53,498 nt of DNA from Muribaculaceae bacterium. GTDB lineage: Bacteria > Bacteroidota > Bacteroidia > Bacteroidales > Muribaculaceae. The notes below the pieces were generated by a model, which made no database searches, was not told the origin of the DNA, and saw nothing but the letters and a program-made list of their open reading frames with translations. The position numbers and the translations under genes are program-made. Positions 18,204 to 26,272 of this stretch are shown here, one piece after another. The DNA lies in NCBI GenBank assembly GCA_017557625.1, contig JAFYYG010000018.1:1-53498 (forward strand), written 5' to 3'. The stretch's first letter is position 1; every line of letters begins with the position of its first letter.

Positions 18204-18284
18204 CAGCCGGAGGCTGACCTCTGTGTGTCCCCCAGTACCGCTAGCGCAACGAGCGCCAGCGAGTGGAGATAGCGGCACTGGGGG
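18204..18284 (+). repeat. Family A structured repeat, copy 1
   Basis: Order of parts: small hairpin CAGCC-GGA-GGCTG, linker ACCTCTGTGTGT, left arm CCCCCAGT-A-CCGCTA, loop with GAGCGCCAGCGA, right arm TAGCGG-C-ACTGGGGG. The A/C mismatch in the stem recurs at the same place in copy 2. See copies at 32008-32091 and 32422-32503. Confidence 0.88.
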
Positions 18285-18360
18285 TAGTGCTTACGGCTGA
18301 GGGTTTATGTGTTTTTTCAAAAAAGGTGTGAAAAATCTTGTTTGTTTTGATATTTTTTCT

Positions 18361-18368
18361 TACTTTTG
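18361..18368 (+). promoter_or_regulatory. -7 box of the dockerin-protein gene
   Basis: TACTTTTG matches TAnnTTTG, about 90 nt upstream of the ATG at 18458. Candidate TTTG -33 boxes at 18341-18349 are closer than the usual 19-21 nt. Confidence 0.45.
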
Positions 18369-18457
18369 CACAATCTATGTAAAGATATGAACTGATACTA
18401 TTATTTTTAGAGATTATAATTCTTTTATTTATTAACTAAACAAAACTCAATTAGATT

Positions 18458-20515
18458 ATGAAGAAAATTTTGACTCTTCTTTTCGCAGTTGTGACTGTTG
18501 CTGCTTTTGCTGCACCAAAAGTACAGAAAGCTCACAAGCTCCAGCCACAAAAATCGGAGGCTAAGATTGAGATGAAAGCTCAAAAGGGTGACTTGTACAC
18601 TGGCAAGGCCAGCATGATGAGGGACTTCACTTCGGGTACCGACACCATGTACATGACTCCTGTGGGAACTTTCTTCTCAGCATTCTTCCCCTACAGTGAC
18701 AGCTTCTTCTACAGCTACAATTTTGCTCTGGTTCCTGGCAACACCGAGTTAACTTGGACCAACATCTCTACAGGTATCGCAAGCGACACCTACGACTGGG
18801 TTTATTACAATCCAGGCCTTGATGAGGAGTACCTCTCTATTGAAGAAGGCGTGAAAGACTTGGTTTGCACATTCCCCAACTATCCTGGATGGTGGATTTC
18901 ACCAATGCTTTATGCCGATGCTTATAACCAGACTGATGACGAAAATGAGAACTACTTCACTTGGGGCGGTGCCTTGATCATGGGTGGTAAGGCTGAGCAA
19001 GACGTGCTTGGCGACGGTACTACCCTGACCAACATGTATCAGTTCTCGCCACGTGCCGACTACAGCGACATCATGCGCACTCAGTTCGGTGCTGGTTATA
19101 GCGAAGACACCAACGACTTCTTCGGTGATCTGCCCGATGGCTACAAACCCGACGGTGCCGTAAATGGTAAGATTCAGAATTTCGTTCAGATCTTCAACTA
19201 TCCTGGCAAGCCCTACAACTTCTCACGCATCCAGTTGTATGCTTGGTGCAGTGCTGCTCAAAAAGATGAACTTACTGCTAAAGTTTGCCAAATTAAAGAT
19301 GGCATGATTATGATGGATGAGCCAATCGCTGAAGCTACGTATGTATTCCCTGAGGCTGTATTGGGTGAAATCACTGCAATCGACTTCTACTTTGAGAAAG
19401 AGGATCCCGAACTCGGCCTTACCGAGGAGGACTGGCTGGAGATCGATGGCGACATCGCTATTGTTATTGAGGGTGTGAATGATATTGAAGAGGTTTCTCC
19501 AATCCTGAACGCTATGAGTCGTGTAGCCGACTTGGCTCACGATGAGCTCTACTCTCAGTTCTGCAATGGCTATGCTATGTGGGACTTCTACGATGCAACT
19601 GGTGCTGTTATCGAGACCGGCTACATCCCCTGCCACATGGGTTACTACTGGGGATCTGGCGACGACAGCGGTCTTCCCGAGAACCTGCTGCTCTCTATCA
19701 ACGCTCAGTTCGCTTACATCGAGACTGTAGCTGAGAGCGCTACCGAGTACACAATCCCAACTACAGGTGGTAACTTTACTCTCGAGCTCAAGGCCAGCGA
19801 GCCTTACGATGCTTGGGCTATAGATGATATCCCCGAGTGGATTACTATCGAGGCTGAGGATGAGATGGAAGTTGACGATGAGGGCTATGAGTCTTATGCT
19901 GGCTACACCACTCTCACTATCACCGTTGAGCCTAACAACACCGGCGAGCTTGTTTACACCCTCCCAGGCACTTCGTTCACTATCAAGGTCGGCGAGGTTG
20001 TTGAAGAGCCTGTTTACTATCTCGTTGGTACCTTCAATGAGTGGAGCCAGGCAGATGGTATGTTAGAGTTCGTTGACAACGAAGGCGTTCTTGAGGCTAC
20101 TGCTGAGCTCGAGGCTGGCGCTGAGTTCAAGGTTATCACTCCTAACGGTGATGGCTGGACTTGGTATGGTGGCCAAGACGACAATGGCGTTGGCTACTTC
20201 CTCATCAACGACGGTCTGATGAATGTTCCTCTGAGTCTGGTTGACGGCGCTAACTTCCGCCTGGAGAAGGCTGGCAAGTATACCTTCCAACTCGATCCAA
20301 CCGCTATGACCCTCACTGTAGTTCCTGAGGCTGCTCCTGTAGTTCCTGGCGACGTTGACGGTGACGGTTATGTTACTGCTGCCGACGTAACCGCGCTCTA
20401 CAACTGGATGCTCTCCGGCGACGATTCAGCTCTCGTTAATCCTGATCAGGATGGCGACGGCAACATCACAGCTGGTGATGTAACTGCAGTTTATAACATC
20501 CTTCTTGGTCAATAA
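18458..20515 (+). CDS. Secreted multidomain protein with C-terminal type I dockerin
   Basis: The 685-residue protein has a signal peptide (MKKILTLLFAVVTVAAFA). Residues about 50-415 form an unassigned all-beta region. Residues about 425-515 resemble a BACON domain (TTGGNFTLELKAS...PEWITIEAED). Residues about 518-625 form a starch-binding-type beta module opening with YYLVGTFNEWSQ. Residues 629-685 are a type I dockerin with two Ca-binding loops, DVDGDGYVTAAD and DQDGDGNITAGD, each followed by a helix (ALYNWML, AVYNILL). Dockerins bind cohesins in cellulosomes, but no cohesin is visible here, and in Bacteroidales the partner is usually unknown. No catalytic domain is recognised. Confidence 0.88.
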   Translation: MKKILTLLFAVVTVAAFAAPKVQKAHKLQPQKSEAKIEMKAQKGDLYTGKASMMRDFTSGTDTMYMTPVGTFFSAFFPYSDSFFYSYNFALVPGNTELTWTNISTGIASDTYDWVYYNPGLDEEYLSIEEGVKDLVCTFPNYPGWWISPMLYADAYNQTDDENENYFTWGGALIMGGKAEQDVLGDGTTLTNMYQFSPRADYSDIMRTQFGAGYSEDTNDFFGDLPDGYKPDGAVNGKIQNFVQIFNYPGKPYNFSRIQLYAWCSAAQKDELTAKVCQIKDGMIMMDEPIAEATYVFPEAVLGEITAIDFYFEKEDPELGLTEEDWLEIDGDIAIVIEGVNDIEEVSPILNAMSRVADLAHDELYSQFCNGYAMWDFYDATGAVIETGYIPCHMGYYWGSGDDSGLPENLLLSINAQFAYIETVAESATEYTIPTTGGNFTLELKASEPYDAWAIDDIPEWITIEAEDEMEVDDEGYESYAGYTTLTITVEPNNTGELVYTLPGTSFTIKVGEVVEEPVYYLVGTFNEWSQADGMLEFVDNEGVLEATAELEAGAEFKVITPNGDGWTWYGGQDDNGVGYFLINDGLMNVPLSLVDGANFRLEKAGKYTFQLDPTAMTLTVVPEAAPVVPGDVDGDGYVTAADVTALYNWMLSGDDSALVNPDQDGDGNITAGDVTAVYNILLGQ

Positions 20516-20619
20516 TCCAAACTAACCGACATTTATTAAGAGAGACTACTCATTTTTAATTCACGTTTATTATTTATTAGTCACACACAAGAGTAGTCAA
20601 TCTCAAATAAATATCCCAA

Positions 20620-20650
20620 AAAAGGCGGACCTCATTGGCCCGCCTTTTAC
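20620..20650 (+). terminator. Terminator of the dockerin-protein gene
   Basis: AAAAGGCGG pairs perfectly with CCGCCTTTT around an 11-nt loop about 105 nt after the stop codon. Confidence 0.85.
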
Positions 20651-20683
20651 TTTTCTGTTTTTGCCATGTGCAAGCGTTTTGGG

Positions 20684-20796
20684 GCGCTTCGCTTAAAATT
20701 TTATTAAAATTAATTTTAAAATTTCATATCTGATGGTAACAGATGTTTCTCACTAATTTTTTTAAAAATTTTCATTTAATTTTATGCGCGAAGCGC
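20684..20796. repeat. AT-rich imperfect inverted repeat (MITE-like)
   Basis: GCGCTTCGC at 20684-20692 is matched by GCGAAGCGC at 20788-20796, with extended AT-rich arms that pair imperfectly. A small ATCTG/CAGAT hairpin sits near the centre (about 20730-20745). It lies in the 365-bp gap between convergent genes, which also holds the terminator at 20620 and the tandem repeat at 20825. Confidence 0.55.
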
Positions 20797-20824
20797 GACC
20801 ATTCAGTATCTAACGCCATTGTGC

Positions 20825-20883
20825 ATTGTGCATTATGAATTGTGCATTATGCATTGTGCATTATGAATTGTGCATTATGCATT
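20825..20883. repeat. 28-bp tandem repeat of GTGCATTATG units
   Basis: Two perfect copies of a 28-bp unit built from ATTGTGCATT and ATGAATTGTG run directly into the stop codon of the downstream minus-strand gene (20882-20884), with further degenerate TTGTGCA units just upstream. Confidence 0.85.
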
Positions 20884-21454
20884 AGATAACGGTGTCTTCG
20901 TCGATGAGGTTGTTGAGGAGGGCATAGACGGTGAGGCCGGCGACGCTCTTTATGCCGGTCTTGCGCACGATGTTCTTGCGGTGGGTGGTCACGGTGAACA
21001 CGCTCACGTTGAGGCGCGCGGCGATTTCTTTGTTTGAGAGACCTTTTGCCACCTCTATCAATACTGCCGTCTCGCGACGGGTGAGTTCGTGGCTGCTGAT
21101 GGCGGTGTCGCCAGTCTGCGCCTTGGCGCTTATCTCAAGCACCGTTTGCAGTATCGACTGTTGACTGTCGCGGATGTCGATTATTCCGTCGAAGCGCTTC
21201 AGCCTCGCCTGCTTCACATACTGATACACCAGTGCCACCACCGCCATGCTGCGGCCGTTGCGCAGCTCGGTCACGTTGTCGTTGAGCGTGGGGTTGATGA
21301 TGAGGATGTCGGGCTTTAGCACGTCGAGACGGTTGCCCAGGTCCTCGGCACTGTATTCAGGATTCAGAATCTTGAGCTCGGCATGGTTGAGAGTCGCCAC
21401 CAACCCCTCCACGATGACTTCCGAAGGCTCTACTATCAATACTTTCCTTTTCAT
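20882..21454 (-). CDS. LuxR-type regulator with degenerate receiver domain
   Basis: The 190-residue protein keeps the outline of a NarL/FixJ response regulator. Its receiver (about 1-115) lacks the phosphorylation chemistry: the acidic pair after strand 1 is E9-P10, and the phospho-acceptor Asp is replaced by Asn54 (ILIINPT). The LuxR helix-turn-helix (about 125-185) is intact: LTRRETAVLIEVAKGLSNKEIAARLNVS, shown here in part. Its ATG overlaps the hemerythrin stop by 4 nt (ATGA at 21451-21454), so translation is coupled. The regulator may be controlled by its partner instead of a histidine kinase. DNA target unknown. Confidence 0.9.
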   Translation of the reverse strand: MKRKVLIVEPSEVIVEGLVATLNHAELKILNPEYSAEDLGNRLDVLKPDILIINPTLNDNVTELRNGRSMAVVALVYQYVKQARLKRFDGIIDIRDSQQSILQTVLEISAKAQTGDTAISSHELTRRETAVLIEVAKGLSNKEIAARLNVSVFTVTTHRKNIVRKTGIKSVAGLTVYALLNNLIDEDTVI

Positions 21455-22221
21455 GGCTTTGCGGATTTTTCGAGTTGTTTCACGTAAGGCCCAAGAATCT
21501 TGTCCTCGATGATGGCGTGCTTTCGCAGGTCGTGCGAGAGCTGCAGGATGTCAAAAATCATGTCGATGGCATCGTCATCGCCATGTGAGGGTGAGAGTGG
21601 TAGCTCCCCCTCTAAGATAGAGGGGGATAAAGGGGGAGTATGAAAACCCTCTTTATGTGATGAACTGGGCAGATATTTGAAAATAATCTGCACTAAATCG
21701 CTAAGTTTCTCTTCGAGGTTGTCGTGGGTGTCGAGATAGGATTTTATCGTGAATTTGTCGCAGTTCTCACGGTTGAGCAGTCGCTTGATGTGAGGATACA
21801 CAATCTTCTCCTCATGAGCGAAATGCTCGCGCACTTCCTCGATATAGGCGTTGAAAAACTGCTTTATCGCCTTGCCGGCGCGTGGCGGCAGCATGTCGGC
21901 GATTTTCTCGAGGTGATGCCCTATGTGAGGCAGACGGCGGTTGAGGTAGTAGTCGTGCGAGCGCAGCAGGTAAGGCACGAGGCCCTCCATCGGCGTGGCG
22001 CGCAACTTTGCTGGCGACGGCACGTAGTTGTCGTTGCTGTAAACCTCACAGATGAGCAGGAAAAACTGTGGGTTCACGCCGTTCTCGGCACACACCTGTG
22101 CTATCGTCTTGTCGCCAAATCCCATAGGGATGCCAAAATGCGACAACGTGAGCAGCAACTGAGGCTGAGCAGTGATAAGCGCCGACAGGTTGTCGGTTTC
22201 TTTGTAAAGGTATTCGTTCAT
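21451..22221 (-). CDS. Hemerythrin (HHE)-domain protein with internal repeat insertion
   Basis: The 256-residue protein begins at the ATG at 22221 (MNEYLYKETD); the frame runs on to 22272, but that part overlaps the promoter. Residues about 1-65 resemble the ScdA/DUF542 N-terminal module (HFGIPMGFGDKTIAQVCAENG). The four-helix hemerythrin domain has diiron-type ligands in SHDYY, HIGHH, EHFAHEEKIVYPH, THDN and SHDLRKHAIIED. Such domains sense oxygen, nitric oxide or iron or store diiron centres. Between the third and fourth helices, residues about 190-212 are a Pro/Ser-rich stretch (PPLSPSILEGELPLSP) encoded by a copy of dispersed repeat family B. It is translationally coupled to the LuxR-type regulator, suggesting a sensor-regulator pair. 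Confidence 0.88.
   Translation of the reverse strand: MNEYLYKETDNLSALITAQPQLLLTLSHFGIPMGFGDKTIAQVCAENGVNPQFFLLICEVYSNDNYVPSPAKLRATPMEGLVPYLLRSHDYYLNRRLPHIGHHLEKIADMLPPRAGKAIKQFFNAYIEEVREHFAHEEKIVYPHIKRLLNRENCDKFTIKSYLDTHDNLEEKLSDLVQIIFKYLPSSSHKEGFHTPPLSPSILEGELPLSPSHGDDDAIDMIFDILQLSHDLRKHAIIEDKILGPYVKQLEKSAKP
21604..21644. repeat. Family B repeat inside the hemerythrin gene
   Basis: A 9-bp perfect stem CCCCCTCTA/TAGAGGGGG with an AGA loop is followed by ATAAAGGGGGAGTATGA. Copies at 32187-32235 and 32285-32322 share CTCTAAGATAGAG and the GGAGTATGA end. Here the element is translated in frame on the minus strand. Confidence 0.85.
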
Positions 22222-22242
22222 GATTGATGTATTTTCATGCGA

Positions 22243-22273
22243 CAAAGTTAGGGAGAATTTCGCATTATGCAAA
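22243..22273 (-). promoter_or_regulatory. Promoter of hemerythrin-LuxR operon
   Basis: On the minus strand TTTG (22273-22270), a 19-nt spacer and TAACTTTG (22250-22243) fit the Bacteroidota consensus, 21 nt before the ATG at 22221. The remainder of the gap up to 22512 is AT-rich, with a CTTGCTC...GAGCGTGAGCA palindromic stretch near 22388-22420 and no gene. Confidence 0.65.
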
Positions 22274-22512
22274 ATCCTCCCTAATCATTCTTTTTTTCCA
22301 AATTGGCCATGTGTTGCCGAACACGCAACCATCCTTTCTGCTAGATCAAACAAAAACAACAAAAATGCGATTAAGCGAGTCCAAGCTAAGCTTGCTCAAT
22401 GCATTGCGAGCGTGAGCATTTTATATAAAACCTGACAAGTATAACAAAAAATATTTGTTGCTTTTGTTTTTATTTGTTGAGTTTGTTTGATAAAATGAGT
22501 TGGAGGGGGCGC

Positions 22513-23970
22513 TTATTTCTCTGGTACTTCCTCGAGGGCCTTAACCAACAGCTTCCAGAATGGCTCGGCTGCGGGGATGTAGGCGCGCTCGATGGTAGTG
22601 TGAGGGCTCTTCAGCGTGGGACCGAAGCTCACAACATCCATGTGCGGGTACTTGCCCAGGATGATTGAGCACTCCAATCCGGCGTGGTCAACTTGCACGA
22701 TGCCTTCCTCGTTGAAGAGTTTCTTGTAGATGTCGAGCAGCATGTGGAGCGCCTCGCTGTCGGGGTTTGGATCCCAGCCTATGTAGTCGCCGCCAGTCTC
22801 CACCTTGAAGTCGGCGAGGTGGAAGCATGTCATGAGCATCTTCACGATGTAGTCCTTCATGTCCTCACGAGCCGAACGGGCGAGAATCTTCACTGCCGCC
22901 TTGCCGTCCTCGATGTCTATGATGGCGAGGTTGCTCGAGGTCTCCACCACGTTGGGATAAGCAGGAATGAAGCGTACCACGCCGTCGTGGCAAGCGTAGA
23001 GCGCACGCAGGATAGTGGTCTGGTCGTCGAGTGCCATCTTCATCTTGGGACGGTCAATCTTCTTGAGGGTGAGGTCAACATTGTCCTCGATGAGCTTGAA
23101 CTGGCTCTCCCACTCGGTCTTCAAGTTCTTGATGAGCTTCTTCATGCCCTTGAGGTTGTCCTCGGGAATGGTCAGCACTGTCTCGGCCTTGAATGGGATG
23201 GCGTTGCGCATGTTGCCTCCGTGCCAGCTCACCAGACGGGCCTTGTGGTCAACTATGGCGAGTTGCACGAGGCGGGCCATCAGCTTGTTGGCGTTGGCGC
23301 GGCCCTCGTGAATCTCGAGTCCGCTATGTCCGCCCTTGAGGCCCTTGAGGGTAACGCGCACGGCAATTTCACCCGAGGTGGTCTTCACCTCGTTGTATTT
23401 ACGGGTAGCGGTAACGTCGATGCCACCGGCGCTGCCAATCACGAACTTGCCCCAAGTCTCACTGTCGAGGTTGAAGAGGATGTCGCCCTTCATCTGGCCC
23501 TTAGGCAGGTCGTTGGCGCCATACATGCCAGTCTCCTCGTCTTTAGTGATAAGACCTTCGATGGGACCGTGCTTGAGGGTGTTGTCCTCCATCACAGCCA
23601 TGATGGCTGCGATGCCCAGACCGTCGTCGGCACCCAGAGTTGTGCCTTTTGCCTTGATCCAGTCGCCGTCGATATATGGCTCAATGGGGTCGGTCTCGAA
23701 GTTGTGCTTGCTCTCAGGTGTCTTTTGAGGTACCATGTCCATGTGTGCCTGCATAGTGATGCACTTGCGGTTCTCCATGCCTGGAGTTGCGGGCTTACGC
23801 ATCACGATGTTGCCGGCAGGGTCTTGGAAAGCCTCCACGCCCACCTTCTTGGCGAAGTCGAGCAGGTATTTCTGGATTTTCTCTACATGTCCCGAAGGAC
23901 GGGGAACTTGTGTCAGCGCATAGAAATTGCGCCAGATGCACGTCGGTTGAAGTTTTTCAATCTCGTTCAT
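22513..23970 (-). CDS. pepD: Cytosol non-specific dipeptidase (aminoacyl-histidine dipeptidase, M20C)
   Basis: The 485-residue enzyme begins at the ATG at 23970 (MNEIEKLQPTCIWRNFYAL), which is the usual PepD N-terminus; the frame extends to 24024 but would overlap the promoter. Metal-binding motifs of the M20 family are intact: QAHMDMVP, the GADDGLGIA segment with the bridging Asp, and DEETGMYGA with the catalytic Glu. It hydrolyses dipeptides in the cytoplasm and would complete breakdown of imported peptides. It stands alone with its own promoter. Confidence 0.95.
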   Translation of the reverse strand: MNEIEKLQPTCIWRNFYALTQVPRPSGHVEKIQKYLLDFAKKVGVEAFQDPAGNIVMRKPATPGMENRKCITMQAHMDMVPQKTPESKHNFETDPIEPYIDGDWIKAKGTTLGADDGLGIAAIMAVMEDNTLKHGPIEGLITKDEETGMYGANDLPKGQMKGDILFNLDSETWGKFVIGSAGGIDVTATRKYNEVKTTSGEIAVRVTLKGLKGGHSGLEIHEGRANANKLMARLVQLAIVDHKARLVSWHGGNMRNAIPFKAETVLTIPEDNLKGMKKLIKNLKTEWESQFKLIEDNVDLTLKKIDRPKMKMALDDQTTILRALYACHDGVVRFIPAYPNVVETSSNLAIIDIEDGKAAVKILARSAREDMKDYIVKMLMTCFHLADFKVETGGDYIGWDPNPDSEALHMLLDIYKKLFNEEGIVQVDHAGLECSIILGKYPHMDVVSFGPTLKSPHTTIERAYIPAAEPFWKLLVKALEEVPEK

Positions 23971-24023
23971 TGCTGTTTTTGTTAATGTGTAAATTAAGTT
24001 TGCTGTTTTTCTTTTCAATGCCA

Positions 24024-24056
24024 CAAAGATAACGATTTTATATCACATCACCCAAA
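24024..24056 (-). promoter_or_regulatory. Promoter of pepD
   Basis: On the minus strand TTTG (24056-24053), 21 nt and TATCTTTG (24031-24024) match the consensus well, about 54 nt before the start at 23970. Confidence 0.65.
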
Positions 24057-24074
24057 TAAAACCGAGAAAAAAGA

Positions 24075-24156
24075 AAAATCGGCAAAAGAGAACCGACCCC
24101 TTTTGCCGAAAAAGCGAAAAAACGGCAAAAGAGAACCGACCCCTTTTGCCGATTTT
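24075..24156. repeat. Tandem pair of CGGCAAAA/TTTTGCCG palindromes
   Basis: Two units, 24080-24108 and 24123-24151, are identical (CGGCAAAAGAGAACCGACCC, then CTTTTGCCG) and repeat with a 43-bp period. The pair is also enclosed by AAAATCGGCAAAA and its reverse complement. Each unit shares the core GACCCCTTTTG with the GGGGTC palindrome at 4649-4689, so this looks like a diverged, asymmetric relative. It lies between the AAA+ gene stop and the pepD promoter. Confidence 0.85.
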
Positions 24157-24160
24157 GGTG

Positions 24161-25861
24161 TTAGTTGAAGCCGATTCTTGGGAGTTGCTTCGGCTCAAGT
24201 TTCTCGTTCTTGCAATACTCGGCGAGGGTATCCACCAGTTTTTTCGTGCGTCCGAAGAGGATGTTGTTGATGGTGTGCTTGCGGGCGACGTTCTCGATTT
24301 GTCCGCCGCTCATGTCGAATTGCTCGGCGAGGGAGAGAGCGTCGTTCTTGCGCAGGCCCTTAATCATCGATTGCCAAATCTTGGCGCGGATTTCGGCATC
24401 AGGACGCTCAAAACGCAGTTTGTAGAGGAAACGTCTCTCAAATGCGCTGTCGAGGTTGCACTCGAGGTTGGTGGTGGCAATGAGGATGCCCTGCAGCTGC
24501 TCCATCTCCTGGAGGATGATGTTCTGTATGGTGTTTTCCATCTTGTCAACAGCATTCTCGGCTCCGTTCTTGCGCACCCCAAAGATAGCGTCGGCCTCGT
24601 TGAAGAGCAGGATAGGAGCTTGCTTGCAGCGCTTCACAGCCTCGCGATAGCGGTCAAAGACAGCTTTGATGTTCTTCTCGCTGTCGCCCACCCACTTGCT
24701 CTTGATTTGCGGCACATCCACCATCATGATGTCGCGGCCGGTGTGGCGTGCGAGCTGATAGACCGTCTCGGTCTTGCCAGTTCCTGCCGCTCCGTAGAAT
24801 AGGCACGCGAAGCCCTGACGGAATCCGCTCTTCTTCATGCGCTCCACAATCTCGCTGTATTTCTTGGGCGAGAGCAACGCCTCTATCTCGGCCACATTGT
24901 CCTGCATGTTGTCGTTGTAGAACAGTTTCTTCTCCTGCAAGTCGGCGTGTTTGAGCAGATTGCTCACATTCTCCTCACGGTTGGCGATTTTGAACTCGCT
25001 GAGCAGTGTCTGCTTGGCATGGTCGGTAAGTCCTATGCGCGAGGTGTTGGCAAGGCCGTCCTCGGTCTTGTGCTCAATGAGGTTGGCCTTCATGAGCACG
25101 TGTTCGCCCGAGCGCAATTCGGCACGCGCTTTCTGGTAGTCGCTGCTATACTCGTAGATGTCTTCAAACTCCCCGAATCTGAAATCGTTGTCATCATGGT
25201 TGATTAATCGGTTTGTCATCCACAGCAGCAGTAGCCAATTGTCTCGTCTGCTGATGTTTTGCGCTTCAAACTGCTTAACGAAGTCGATGTCGCTGTTGTC
25301 TTTCATCAGTTGCTTAATGTCGAGGAACAAATCTGAGGGGCTTACAGAGTCGTTTTCAAGGTCGTTAATCATCTCGTCGAGGGCTTCGAAGAACTGGAAA
25401 CTGTTGAGGCCAGTACGTTTTGGCAACTCGTAGGCCTCGTTGCGCTTGAGGCACTTTATTACCGCTTGCGGAACGTCGAAAGTGTCTTTCTCCTTCGCGT
25501 CACGGAAGCGCAGAAGGCGGCGGCGCACCAGCTCATCGATGTCTTGCGCAAAACTCAAGACGCAGATGTTGCTCACGTCGAGATGGCGCGCAAAATCGTT
25601 GAAATCGATGCGATAAGGGCCACATAGCAGGCAGATGCAGAACAGCGCCGCCTGACGTTCGGTGATGTGATAGGCATCGGTCAGCAGACCCAGTTCGGGC
25701 GCTACACTCAAGAAGAATTCATCGCTGAATTTCGAGTCGCGGGCCTCTTCAGCCACTTTGTCGATGGCCTGGATGAGGGTGGGCATCTTCACAATGTTGT
25801 TGGCCTTTGTTGTTTTGGCCTTTTTTTCATCTTTCTTCTTAGTTGTTGCTTTCTTGCTCAT
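24161..25861 (-). CDS. AAA+ ATPase
   Basis: The 566-residue cytoplasmic protein has a Lys-rich N-terminus, a helical N-terminal region of unknown fold (about 25-330) and one AAA+ domain. Walker A is GAAGTGKT (near residue 355) and the sensor/arginine-finger region is NLDSAFERRFLYKLRF. Walker B reads ILLFNEADAIF, with Asn where most AAA+ proteins have Asp, while the catalytic Glu is kept. The remodelling substrate is unknown, and neighbours give no clear pathway. It resembles single-AAA proteins widespread in Bacteroidota that carry a variable N-terminal recognition region. Confidence 0.9.
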   Translation of the reverse strand: MSKKATTKKKDEKKAKTTKANNIVKMPTLIQAIDKVAEEARDSKFSDEFFLSVAPELGLLTDAYHITERQAALFCICLLCGPYRIDFNDFARHLDVSNICVLSFAQDIDELVRRRLLRFRDAKEKDTFDVPQAVIKCLKRNEAYELPKRTGLNSFQFFEALDEMINDLENDSVSPSDLFLDIKQLMKDNSDIDFVKQFEAQNISRRDNWLLLLWMTNRLINHDDNDFRFGEFEDIYEYSSDYQKARAELRSGEHVLMKANLIEHKTEDGLANTSRIGLTDHAKQTLLSEFKIANREENVSNLLKHADLQEKKLFYNDNMQDNVAEIEALLSPKKYSEIVERMKKSGFRQGFACLFYGAAGTGKTETVYQLARHTGRDIMMVDVPQIKSKWVGDSEKNIKAVFDRYREAVKRCKQAPILLFNEADAIFGVRKNGAENAVDKMENTIQNIILQEMEQLQGILIATTNLECNLDSAFERRFLYKLRFERPDAEIRAKIWQSMIKGLRKNDALSLAEQFDMSGGQIENVARKHTINNILFGRTKKLVDTLAEYCKNEKLEPKQLPRIGFN

Positions 25862-25911
25862 AGTGCTGTGATATAAATGTTAATAATTCTCTTTCCTTGT
25901 AGTTGCGGCTG

Positions 25912-25919
25912 CAAAGGTA
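25912..25919 (-). promoter_or_regulatory. -7 box of the AAA+ gene
   Basis: TACCTTTG on the minus strand, about 50 nt upstream of the start at 25861; no clear -33 box. Confidence 0.45.
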
Positions 25920-26126
25920 GGGGAGTGCTACGCAGCCTTTTTTCGTTTTTTCTTTTTTTGAATATAAATAGAAACGAAGTGAGAAAAATTTAATGAAATC
26001 CCATCGTTTTAACATTTTTTATAGAATTATCTCTTCATTATTTCTTGTATTGCAAAGATAGACGGCTGTTGTGCCAAAACACGGCACAGGTATCATAAAA
26101 GATGACAATTGTGAACTGTTGCCGAA

Positions 26127-26151
26127 TTTTGCGAGGCTTACGCTCGCAAAA
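26127..26151. other. Intergenic hairpin between divergent genes
   Basis: TTTTGCGAG pairs perfectly with CTCGCAAAA around a 7-nt loop in the 411-bp gap between the AAA+ gene and the Nudix gene. Apart from the two promoters, the rest of this gap is AT-rich with no reading frame I would defend. Confidence 0.5.
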
Positions 26152-26216
26152 CTACAACACCAACTGCCTGGAAAACTGTGCTGGAAAACATTTTTTGAAA
26201 AAAAATGAGAAAAAAA

Positions 26217-26248
26217 TTTGCACAGAAGAAAAAAAGGCATTATTTTTG
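26217..26248 (+). promoter_or_regulatory. Promoter of the Nudix-sirtuin pair
   Basis: TTTG (26217-26220), a 20-nt spacer and TATTTTTG (26241-26248) fit the consensus, 24 nt before the ATG. Confidence 0.65.
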
Positions 26249-26272
26249 CGTAAATAATACACGTTAAAAATT

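Noticed and set aside
18160-18284. Family A repeats as ordinary terminators
   Set aside because: They have no T-tract, the operon terminator at 18069-18102 is already present, and their parts are conserved across distant sites.
22684-23985. A 433-residue plus-strand frame opposite pepD
   Set aside because: PepD motifs are complete on the minus strand; the plus frame has His/Val-rich shadow composition.
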